DNA of 64,000 nt, taken from Gaeumannomyces sp. JS-464 (taxonomy: Eukaryota; Ascomycota; Sordariomycetes; Magnaporthales; Magnaporthaceae). The notes under the pieces were generated by a model, which did no database searches, was not told the DNA's origin, and saw only the letters and a program-made list of their open reading frames with translations. The DNA lies in assembly GCA_002197995.1 (NCBI GenBank), contig NGZR01000001.1, forward strand, positions 13,163,501 to 13,227,500, read 5' to 3'. Every line of letters begins with the position of its first letter. Position 1 is the first letter of the stretch. Below, one piece after another: positions 45,082 through 55,800 of this stretch. Made by a program: the position numbers and the translations under genes.

Positions 45082-48000
45082 ATGGATGTCATCGCCTCGG
45101 TAGCCGCGGTCCTCTCGGCACTCAATGCCCTGCGAGAGATGTTCTCGCGTATAGTCAAAAGCTCCCAGACGCTTGCGGAGCTAGACGAGAAATATCGGGA
45201 GGTGGAGCGGACTATCTCGGCGTCGACAGGGACCCTCCGTATGCTGTTCAACTTGCGTGGGGAGATTCGCCAGATTTCTGACGAGCAGCTAAGACGATAC
45301 GACATCCCATCTGACTGCCTGCGGCAACAGCTTGAGACCGCCCTGGCACTGGAGAAATGCTTGGAGTCAAGGAAGCGTCAACTACGAAGTCGATTCCGGC
45401 GCGTGCTACTCACCGGTCAGCTTCTCTTGTACCCAGATGAACTGGATACAAGGCTGAAGTCCTTCCAGCAGTCTGTCGGCAACCTCTCGTTGGTCATTGA
45501 TGCATTCCACCTGTGAGAAAATGCCCCGGCTTCCAAGTGTTACTGGACAGGGTGTGACGCGAACAAAACTCTAATCAAATTGCAATGCAGCTTAATAGGC
45601 CTTGCGGTGAAGAGAGATGGCGCAGACAACCAGAGAGCCATCACGGAGAGACTCTTCACCATCAAAGAAACCCAGCAGTTGACCGACACCTCCATCTTCA
45701 AAATCGGAACCGCTCTACTGTCCACCAGCTCCCAAGTCAGCAACATTCACGAGACTGTGCAAAGAACCGAAACTGGTTTGGCTCAGCTTGGCCAGGGTGT
45801 CGACCGGGCAGCACAGCAGATAGTACCGACCGGGGACAAGATCAACGGACTATGCCAGAGAGTTGAGGATGTCCAGCAACGAATCCAAGCACAGGCTTCA
45901 GGCCCCTGCTCCTCACACACGCCCGATTCGTATTTCGGCATTCCGTACCCACAAAATAAGTCATTCACCGGCAGAAAGAACATCCTTCACGGGATCTTCA
46001 GGTTCCTCGTGTCTGGCTGCGACATCCAAAACCGCTCTGTTGGAGATCAGGGGCCCAGGGTTGTTGTGGTGCATGGTCTTCCGGGGATTGGCAAGAGCCA
46101 CCTTGCAATCGAGTTCGGGTATCACTTTCGGGCTGCCTTCACGCACGTGTTCTGGATCTCCTCAGACACACCCGAGAAACTACAACAAGGTCTTGTCAAT
46201 ATCGTCAAGTCCCTGAAACTGGCCAGCGACAATCCGATCGAAAATGAGGCGCCGCTCGTCCATATCGCCAAATTGTGGCTGAAGAAGCCACCAACAGGTT
46301 GCCGACCCCAAAGATCCGTCAAAGAATTTTGAAAGCTCGCATCGGTGCGCTTGGGATTGTTGCTAATTTTCTTGGGAGGTCAAACTAGGCACAAAATGGC
46401 TCCTCATCATCGACAACCTGGAAGACGTCAAGCTACTGAACGAGCTCTGGAACGACCTGGCTGCTGGAGCCATCTTGATCACAAGCAGACGTCACATCCC
46501 CGAGCTCTCGGCGCTGACGTTTCCGCATGAATCGGTAGCCATGGGGCAGTTCTCCGTGGCAGAAGGGGTCGCCATGGTGAAAGCGCGGCTAGATGGCAAG
46601 CTGCCAGGGGCTCCCAAGCTAAACGAGGCCACCGCCGCGGATATTGCCGAGCGCTTCGCGCTTTATCCGCTCTACATGGACCATATGATCAGCATCATCG
46701 AGTCGTCCCACTGGACGTTGGAGGAGCTCGACGAGGTGCTAAGCTCAAAGGAGGGAGACTACGAGCTCCAGAACATGCAAAGGTCCAGCCTTTACTACGA
46801 TGAGTGCGTGGCCGAGGCTATGCGGACACACATGACGAGACGGAGCGGCCTCGAGAGGAGGGTCTTGGCGACGACAAGCTTTTTCGACCCGGACTGCATT
46901 CCCAAGAACTCCTCAGGTCCCAGACGGGTCATGTCAAAGACTTGGCGGATGCTCGAAGCTTGGATATCCTCCTCGGCTCCCTCGCCAGCGCTTCCTTTGT
47001 GCAGTTCAATGGAGCGGATACAGAGGGCTCGTGGATCTCCGTGCACAGGCTTGTTCGGGACGCCGCCCTGAGATCACAGCCTGACATCCAAGGGGCCTTC
47101 GACGACGCCGTTCAGCTCCTCCGAGAATGCTTCCCGTTGCAAAGCGAAGCAAGAGACCACATGGTTGAAGACTGGGAGGATTGCCAGACTTTTCAGCCGC
47201 ATGTCCTATCCCTTCATCAGAGATTCGTGGACCTCAACAAGGCAGGGACTCGCATTCAGCCCTCGTTTGCTTTTTTGGAGCTTGTGTATTCTTGTGCCTG
47301 GTATGTGCAGACTTCCATCCATCAAGAGTCCGTTGAAAACTTACTAAGCCTCTTTGTCCTTAAAGGTACCTCTGCGAACGCGGTCACTTCGAGACCAGCA
47401 AAAAGCTGATAGACAGGATATCCAAGGAGTACGAAACGCTGAGCCTAATCGAGCCAGCCACTCCCCGGGGTTTTCTAGCCGACATCCGTACTGTTGAACT
47501 GTTTTACCACAACGAGGCCTCCGAAGGCGGAAATCTCGAGGACCTGGCCAGGGAAGCCATGGAGATCCGGGAGTCACTTGTGTTCAAGGGTCTCATGGAC
47601 GAGCACCACCCAAACCGAGCCAACGGCTTCATGAATCTGGGCGTGGCGTTAGCTCAGAAGGACACTCTCAGAGCTATAGAGCTGCACGAAGCGGCGTTGG
47701 GAATCAGGCTAGGCTCCAGCAAGTACAATGGCGAGCAGATCCATGGCCTCGCCCTGAACTATCTGAACCTCGGCCGTTGCCAATGGCTAATCGGCGAGCT
47801 CGAGGCTGCCGCCGATTCTCTCGAGAGGTGCCGGGAATTGATGGAATCACGCGAGCAGGCTACCAACAAGAAGTTTCCTCTGTAAGCCGAGACCCAGTCC
47901 CGCCCTTGATTCTTCGTCAGACCGGACTTGAAACTAATACTGGGCCCCCAATCCGCTCTGATGTCAGCACTGTCTGGGCCCTGTCGGCACTCGGGATCGT

Positions 48001-48493
48001 GCACGGAGAGAAAAACGAGCTTGACACGGCCATCGGCCTCCTCTCTCGCAGTGCCAAGCTCGGCGCCGCCACCATGGGTGAGCAGCACATGAAGGCGCTC
48101 TCTTGCGACTACCGACTGGCGTGGGCATGCCACCTTACCGGGGAGCCTCTTCAAATCGAGTGAGTGTGACTTCAGCCACCTGCATCACTATTCTTGTAAT
48201 GAGGACTCACATTGATGCTCTTTTCCAACTTTAAAAACTCCAGGCAAGCCCGACAGCTCTTAGCCAACCTGCTCGTTAAGTACGAGGCTCTTCCATCACC
48301 GCCAAAAGCTGAGATAGCTCGCGGAAAGTTCAAGCTGTCGAGGGTCCTGAAGGACCTACAAAGGCCTGCGTCAGAATACCAGTCTCTGGCTGATGAGGCA
48401 AGGAGACTTCTCGAGGAGGTGTCCGGGCAACGGGTTGATGAGTTCGCCGGCGAGGAAGAGTATGACAAGTGCATCGTATGGTTCCTGCGCTGA
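45082..48493 (+). CDS. STAND NTPase, fungal NLR-like (NB-ARC core, TPR-like C-terminus)
   Basis: Predicted about 1002 residues, six exons: 45082-45512, 45591-46297, 46389-47300, 47366-47881, 47968-48159 and 48244-48493. Fungal proteins of this architecture act in non-self recognition and programmed cell death; that role is inferred. The N-terminus (MDVIASVAAVLSALNALREM, then an alpha-helical stretch with a coiled-coil-like section) resembles the HeLo/STAND N-terminal signalling domains of fungi. VVHGLPGIGKSHLAIEFGYH is the Walker A loop (about residue 305), WLLIIDNLEDV Walker B, and GAILITSRR the sensor. The C-terminal 300 residues contain TPR-like helices (NRANGFMNLGVALAQKD, LALNYLNLGRCQWL, STVWALSALGIVHGE-like). 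A one-base loss near 46906 splits exon 3; restoring it makes the total divisible by three. The intron 2 donor (GTTGCC) is weak; the other junctions are good. Confidence 0.85.
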
Positions 48494-48812
48494 TGAATAG
48501 CGGGGTTGTGTAAAATGTTTCGCAAGGGAATTCCCGTTTGGATCATAATTAGGAGCTGAGTGTTTTTCTGCATTTACCTTTATGACGGGTTTGCCAAGAG
48601 CACTTATGGTAGGTACGGATACATTTGGAATCAGGAGGACTCTCTGGAAAGTGTGCTAGACTGCCTCGCGTCGATGCCTGGTCAACGGCTACTGTTTCAG
48701 CGTGGATTTGCTTCGTTCGACTTATGTATGGATTCTGCGGCGCCCACGGGGGCTTTGTTTTGGTAATTACCCCCGCAGATATCCTCAGGTCCTTGGGCAC
48801 GGCACGCCTTGC
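48494..48812. other. Convergent gap between the NTPase and the coiled-coil gene
   Basis: About 320 bp of shared 3' flank; nothing recognised. Confidence 0.5.
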
Positions 48813-49354
48813 CTACTTCTTGAGCTTAGAAATGGCCAGTTCCTGCTTCAGCTCGTCGATCTGTCTCAGCAGCTCCTCGATCTCCCCTCCTGCGCCATGG
48901 CCTCCCTCTCTAGGACGCGGCGATCCATCGCCAGGGCCACCATGGCCTCGCGGCGCTGCTCGCAAAGACATGCCGTCCCGACCGGCGGCGGCGGCGAAGC
49001 GTGCCCGCCGGAATCCTGCTGCAAGGCCGCCTGCTCAGGCTCGGCCGGAGAGTTCTCCTGCTCCTTCTCTTTCTCCTGCTCCTGCGCACCGCCGGGCTGC
49101 CGAGTGCCCGCGGAATCCCTCATCCTCTTGTTCCGGCGGGCGGTGGTGCCGGGCGTCGCCTCGGAGCCGTCACCCGAGGCCTCGGAGGGCGGGGAGAGAG
49201 CCTCCCTCTTCCTGACGCCGAGGGGGTTGCCGGGCGCCTCCTGGAAGTCCAGGGCGTAAGGGTCCACCGAGGCTCCAGGGCTCGAGGAGGAGGCGGAGGG
49301 CGCCAGCAGGCGCTCCTCATGCCTCGGGGGGTCAGTCTGGGTCGCGCCTGGCAT
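48813..49354 (-). CDS. Small Ser/Pro-rich protein with C-terminal coiled coil
   Basis: Predicted about 180 residues. The ATG at 49354-49352 sits in a strong context (GCCGCCATGCC), directly after a good 5'-UTR intron (49430-49361; GTGAGT donor, CTAAC branch site, CAG acceptor), which supports a real transcript. The first 140 residues are Ser/Pro/Glu/Gln-rich with a basic RRNKRMRD patch. The C-terminus is a coiled coil (GEIEELLRQIDELKQELAIS) ending in Lys-Lys. The coiled coil is in another frame; a one-base loss in the run at 48884-48887 accounts for that. The layout (disordered, basic patch, coiled coil) could be a minimal transcription cofactor, but no DNA-binding motif is clear and I recognise no family. 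It lies just downstream of the PKS-NRPS on the same strand. Confidence 0.6.
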
Positions 49355-49430
49355 GGCGGCCTGTTTGTTTGTTAGTTTTGATAATTGTAGCCCGATGAAT
49401 GAACTAACTTGGTCCCTGGTCGGCACTCAC

Positions 49431-49863
49431 AGTTAACTGGTCAGACTCAAGACGAAGATTCGAGTGGCGTCTAGCCTTGGTGTGGAGCGATGTATGTAGC
49501 GATTCGAGCCTTGTGAGTGCTGTTCGGATGCGGGGGTTTTGCTGGTTTCTGCGAAGAGGTTTGGTGGTAAGCTCTGGCAGGAAATTGTCCGTAGTGAAAG
49601 AGTTTTTGATAATTAGTGGGATGGGTGGGAGGGCTTGTTCGTATGCCCCACGGGAAGGTGCACCTTGGTATCTGGCTCTTGGGCTAGAGCCACTCGTGGA
49701 ATTATGCTAGCTCTTGTCCCACAAAGTCCCCATGATTTAGATCGTGTAGCTTGGGCATTAATAAACACATAAGGGTTCTAGACTGATGTAATCCCAAGCA
49801 GGATCCATAAGAGCACGTTGATATGCTAACAGGCCATCTTCTCTCGCACAGATATCCCATTCT
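49431..49863. other. Gap between the PKS-NRPS 3' end and the coiled-coil gene
   Basis: About 430 bp holding the PKS-NRPS 3' UTR and the promoter and leader of the coiled-coil gene, both on the minus strand. No further feature recognised. Confidence 0.5.
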
Positions 49864-52800
49864 TTACTTGGCCTTTGGTATCCCGCTCCCGAGCAGCAGC
49901 TTCGGGTATCGTGCCCCGTCGCCCCTCTCGCATACCGCCCGCAAGAAGCTTGCCAGGAAGGGGCTCATGCCAGCCTCCTCCGCCCGCGCCGCCCACTCGA
50001 CCATGGACAGACGTTGAAGCGGCCTGCCCAGCCTGTCCTCCATGTAAGCCTGGAACTGGCCCACCGGGACCGCGTCGCCGCGGGTATGGTGCCTGTACCT
50101 GACCCCGGGAGCGCCCGCGGTCCAGCCGCCGAGGCCTCCATCTGAGATACTGCCCACTCCGTTCTCTTGCCCGGAGCACTGGGGGCTGTGGGAGAAGACA
50201 TCATCGACGATGCTGGCGGCCGCCCACTCGACCTCGCACATGTCAAGATACCCCGAGAAGCCGTCCATGTCCGGGACAAGGCCTAGGCGGTCCGCGAAGC
50301 GGTGCAGCATGTTGATCGCGTCCATCTCGTCCGCCGACTCGGACATCAGATAGCCCGTCCGGTGGACCATCACCTGCATCCGACCCCGCCGGCCCGCGCC
50401 GCCGTTGCCGACGCAGCTCTCGAGGAGCCGCTCGCTGGCCCACTTTGTGGCCGTGAAGCCTTCCCTGGACTGCCCGCTGCCGCCGCTGCCGTGAACGTGC
50501 CCCTGCCGTGACACGGCGACTGGCGCGGGCGGGTAGAACCGCGCCACCGAGGCCTCGGGGTACTCGTCCTTGCCGCTGAAGAGGATGACGCGTGCGCTGG
50601 ATACAAAGTGGAAGGACACGGGGCGGGCATGGCTGGCGGCTAGGCCGAGCGCGGCGAGGAAGCTTGTCGAGCCTACGTTTTGGTCGCGGATCGACGTGTA
50701 GCTGCTGAGACATGACCCATGGCCACCGGCGTGCACGATCGCGTCGATGCTGCCACGCAGAGTCATGACTTCCTCCTCGGGCAGGCCAAGATTTGAGGCA
50801 CCGAGGTCGCCCGTGTGGATGATGAGCTTTTTGTTCTGCAGCCCGTCGGTGTTCTGGGCCCGAGATAGATGCTCGACCTCTTCAGGGGACACGGCGACAC
50901 AGTGCACCGCCGCCACGTCTCGGCGGGATAGGATCTGTCTCAAGACCTGAGAGCCGAGCAGCGTGCTGCCGCCGGTAATGAGGATGGTCTTGCCGCTGTT
51001 TCCTCCGTTGACGTGCTTGTTGTCGCCCCCTAGGACAGGATCCGAACGTGAGAGGTCGGAGTGTCGCGTGGGGTCGAACCGCGTCTCGGCGTCCCAATAC
51101 TCCCAGTCAACCCCAGCGCCCGCCTGCGAGCTCTTGATTTCCCTGAGGTTCTCTGCCATCAGCCGGAGAGTGCTGGCCTCGAACATGCGCAAGAGGGACA
51201 GCTCGACACCCCATCGGCGACGAATCTTGTTCCGCAGGACCACAAGTGTCACGGAGTTGCCGCTCATGCGAAAGAAGTCAGACTCCGGATCAGCGTCGGT
51301 GTGGCCATTTCGGGCTCCTCGAGCAGCTTCCGGAAGGGCCTGCATCCATGTAGCGAAAAGGTCTAACTCGAGAGCTGAGAGGAGCTTTGGCCGGGTGTTG
51401 TTTATCGAGGGCTCGACTGGTGCACAACCGCTATTGGAACTGGTGCCACTGGTGGCTCCGTGGTAATGTGTGGGCAGGGGGATTTGGTCCAGTGCCGCAG
51501 TGTCTAGCTTGCCGTGGTGGGTAGTTGGTAGTTGGCGGAGCTGGATGATGGCGGCCGGTCGCATGTACTCAGGAAGGGGTAGCGAGCTCGGGAGAGAACC
51601 CAGGAAGGACTCATCATCATCATCGCCGCTGCTGATTCGGGCACTGTCTGCAGGCTGAGAGAGAACGGCAAAGGCCACGATGATCTTGTCGTCACCGCGG
51701 ATGGTGGTGGCAACTTGCGAGATCCTGCCCTGCCCAGCAGCAACAATGGTGGAAGAGATGTCCTCAAGCTCAATGCGAATGCCGCGGAGTTTTACCTGCG
51801 AGTCGCCATCGACACGGCCCAGAATCACAAGAGACCCGTCGGGTCGTAGAAGACCTCGGTCTCTTGTGCGGTACATGGTAGGGCCCCATCTCCTTTGTCG
51901 TGTTTGGCGTGAATCGGTTGGGGATGAATGTCTGGGAAGTAAGTTCGGGGCGTCGGAGGTATCCGAGGCCGACACCTGCACCGCCGATATACACCTCGCC
52001 CACCGACCCAGAGCCGAGTAGCTCGCCAGACGCGCCGACGATGTAAACTTGGACGCCGTCCAGGGGCGGACCGACGCTGATGATCCCATCGGCGGACCGC
52101 CCATTGTCGCTGGGCTGCCCGACAGCCCAATATTTAACGAGGCCCGCGTTACTGAGAATGCAGGTCTCGGTCGGACCGTAGATGTTGAGCACACGCATCC
52201 TCTTGCTCTGCCCACCCCTGGCATCCTCAAGCTGGTGGAATGCAGCCGCAAGCCTGTGCGTGAACACCTCTCCACCTACGACCGCAGTGCGAAGAGTTGT
52301 GCACCGCTGTAGGGCGTCGCGGCCATGTTGTAGGAGCATCTCGAACTCGGTTGGGTGGCAGCGATCAAAGTCACACCCTCGCCCGCGGCTAGGGATGCGA
52401 GGGCCTCCGGGTCGCGTCGCTGCTCAGCTGTGGCGATGACGAGTCGGGATCCGGTGCACAGGGCGGTGAGGATCTGGAGCATGGACATGTCGAAGCCGAG
52501 CGAGGTCTGTTGCAAGACGACGTGACGGCTCTCGAAGTCTGCCACGCGCGCGATAGAAGCGATGATGGAGCGGTAGTTGCTTTGCGTCAGGATAGCGCCC
52601 TTCGGCGTGCCTGTCGTGCCGCTTGTGTAGAGCACAGCCGCAGGTGTGGTTACGGCGGGGTGGGAGATAGAGTCGGCAGGCTTAGATTCCATGCTCTGAG
52701 GCTGGGTGACGTCTAATGTTGCGACTGCAATGTCGGCACAGCTGTTTGCCAACCACGCCGCAAGATCGGCGGTGGCGCCGTGGTGGAGTATTGCAGATGG

Positions 52801-55800
52801 CCGACAGTCCTTCACCATGGCCGCTAGCCTTTCCTTGTGGATTCTTGTGTCTAGGGGAATAGCGACTGCTGCGATATTCAAGACGGCGAGGAGGGAGGTT
52901 ATATAGTGTGCTGATGGCTGGAAGAGCAGACAGAAGGCGCTGGTGTTGAGACCTTTTATGCCATCAACACCGTTGCTGCTGGCTTCGTTGGCGCCAAGTC
53001 GGAAGCGATGCCGAAGGGCTGTTGAGATTCCATTGGACTCGCGCATCAGATCGGAGTAGGTCAGCGCTCTCCAACCGTCCTTGATGGCGATATCGCTTGC
53101 GTAGATCTCTGCAGCTGACTGTATCTGATGAGGAATGGTATCGGCCCACCCGTCGGTTCTAGGTCGGTGACTTTTGTTAGACGAGTCAACAGGCGGATCT
53201 GGAGGCAGCCGGCCCGAGAGGCCGTTGCTGCCTCTGGTTGCGGCATGTGCTTCCTCAACAAGGTCGTAGGCGAGACGGTGCGGGTTGTTGCTTGACGTCT
53301 CGAGCAAGTGACCGTATATGTCAAGCATCTCAACAGCCGCCTCCTGCGAGTACAGCGCTTCTTGAGCGGCCAGCTCAAGAAAGCAGGTGCCGTCTGGTGA
53401 CTCGGTGATATTGAGCGTGATGTCGTACGGGTTGGCAGCGTGGCGCGATCGAACGTATTTGACCTCGCACTCGCCCCCAAGAGGCCCCTGCGACAACACG
53501 CCGAGCCGGTAGTTGATAATGACCTGGAACAGGGGGCTGTGCCGCGCCGTGCGCTTAATGCTCAACTCGTCCAGGAGAATATCCAGGGGCACGCGTGAGT
53601 GCGTCAGGGCCGCGACGGCTCGCGCTGACGCCTGGCTGCAATGTGCGCCAAAAGTAGCTTCGCCCGATACGGCTGGTAGGCGGACGGGCACAACGTTGAG
53701 GAAGAAGCCCACCGTATCTGAGAAGTCATCATGACCGGCCCTTCCAGAATCGCACACACCAATGCAGAAGTCCGAGAACCCCGAGAGACGGCCTATCACT
53801 GCCCGGAGCGCAGCAAGGTGAAAGTGGAAGGGTGTGACCGCAAGACTACTGCTGGCATTCTTGATTCGTGACAAGGTGTCACTATCGAGCAGTCGACGGG
53901 CGGTGACATTGCGATATCTGTCTGTCGCCTGGCGCTTAGCTAGTCGCGCCATGGTAGGGAACAAGGCGAGCGGCTGTTGGGGCAGCCCGGCGAGCTCGTT
54001 GGCCCAGAAGCGGAGTTCAGGGGCGAAGCCGTTGCCGACGGCCAGTTTGCGCTGCTGCTCGGCGAATTCAAGGTACTGACGGGGTAGCGGGAGGGTGGCG
54101 AGGGCTGACGGGCTGTCATAAGCTTGAGCAAGGTCGCGAAAGAGCACAAGCCAGGTGAGACCATCGACGGCTATGTGATGGGCGCCCATGATGAATGAAT
54201 GATCCAGGGGCGAGCGCCGGATGAGTGTCGCCCCGAAGCATACGCCAGCCTCGAGATCCCATGTGCGGGTTGACATGGCGTCAAACTCGGCCATCGCCAG
54301 GTCATTGACGTGTGGCAAGTCAACAAAGCGGAACTGACAAGCCGAGACGGGCCAGACGCTCTGCACAGGCGCTCCTGTCTCGGGGTCGCTATAGAGACGG
54401 GTTCTTAGAATATCGTGCCGAGCCGTGACCCATTCGAAGGCGCGTCCAAGTCTCTCGACGTCCAGAGGGCCGTGGATGTCGTACCACGCAGTCTCGTTGT
54501 AGGAGTTTGCGTCCTGCAGGAATTCCCGCAGAAACCAGAGCCGTTCCTGGTTGAATGACAAGGCCCTTTGCGTTGAGCCTGATGCTTGGCGATCATGTCA
54601 AGTTTCCGTTCAAGCGTATCGGCCTGGAGTATTTTGAGAGACTCTGCAGCAGAAGCACCGCTAGACTCCCGGGATGACAGGGGTGTTGGAGGCGTATGTT
54701 TTCCGGCATGCTCCTCAGCGGAGGTCAATGCATGTGTTGCGACCGGAGATGATATGTCAGACCAGGACTCGTGGTCGTTGGGACTTCTCGCCCCAGGCAC
54801 TTTCAAACTGGGTTCGGGGCTTGTCGTGACGACGGCCTCTCGTTCCTTCTGCCCTGGGCGGCTCTGCGATGAGGTCGAAGCAGGATCTTGGGCGAGAACA
54901 TGAGCAGACAGAGGGGTATGAAGTGCAGCAGACGCAACTGGTGACGGCTCAGAGCGTCTGGAAAGGACATTGGCCGCCGCGGAGAGACAAATAGCGTCGC
55001 CGGTAATACCGCCTAGGATTTGCAGGACCGGGACCTCGACTCCCACGGTCTTGAGAATCCAAGAGCGCACCTCCATGGCAAGGAGAGAATCAACGCCCAT
55101 AGCCACGAGGGCGTTGCTCATATCCAGCGCCCCTGTTGGCAGCTGCAACAAGCTCTCCAGCTTGTGTGATAGTGCCCTCTTGATAAGGTCTGCTAGGGCG
55201 GCTTCATCCACAGTTGTGTCCGGGGCTAGCGCAGCCCGAAGACTATCCAATGCCGAAGCGCCCGACGCGCCGGTGGACGGGGGGTCGGCGGCGGCGCCAA
55301 CCGGGATCCTTGTTCGGTCTCGAACAAAATGGGAGAAGCGAGGGTCCACGGCCCACCATGGGCGATCTGCTGGGTCCTCGCTGACGCCCATACCAGAAAC
55401 GATTTCGGGTGAGTGGCTCGAGGTCGGGTGTCCTGCAAAGATGCCCTCCGCGAAGAGAACGTGGGCCTCCTCCTCCCGCATCCCCATCATCCCCATGCTC
55501 TGCATGTTTCGGTGAACCGACGTGTCCTGGCGCAGGATATAACCGATATCAAGCATGATTCCGACATCGATGACGCTGCCAACCAGGCCCCGGCGACGCC
55601 GGTCTGCGGCGAGAGTAGCCATGAAGAGATTGGCCATGTGGTAGTTGGATTGCCCGGGTATGCCGATGATGCTGCCGATGGAGGAGAACAAGATAAAAAA
55701 GTCGAGCTGGTGCTGAGCAGCGTGAGAGGAGAAGTAGCGATCCAGATGAATGCTGCCGTCGACCTTGGGGCGCATGGCGGCGGCGGCAGTGGCGGCGTCC

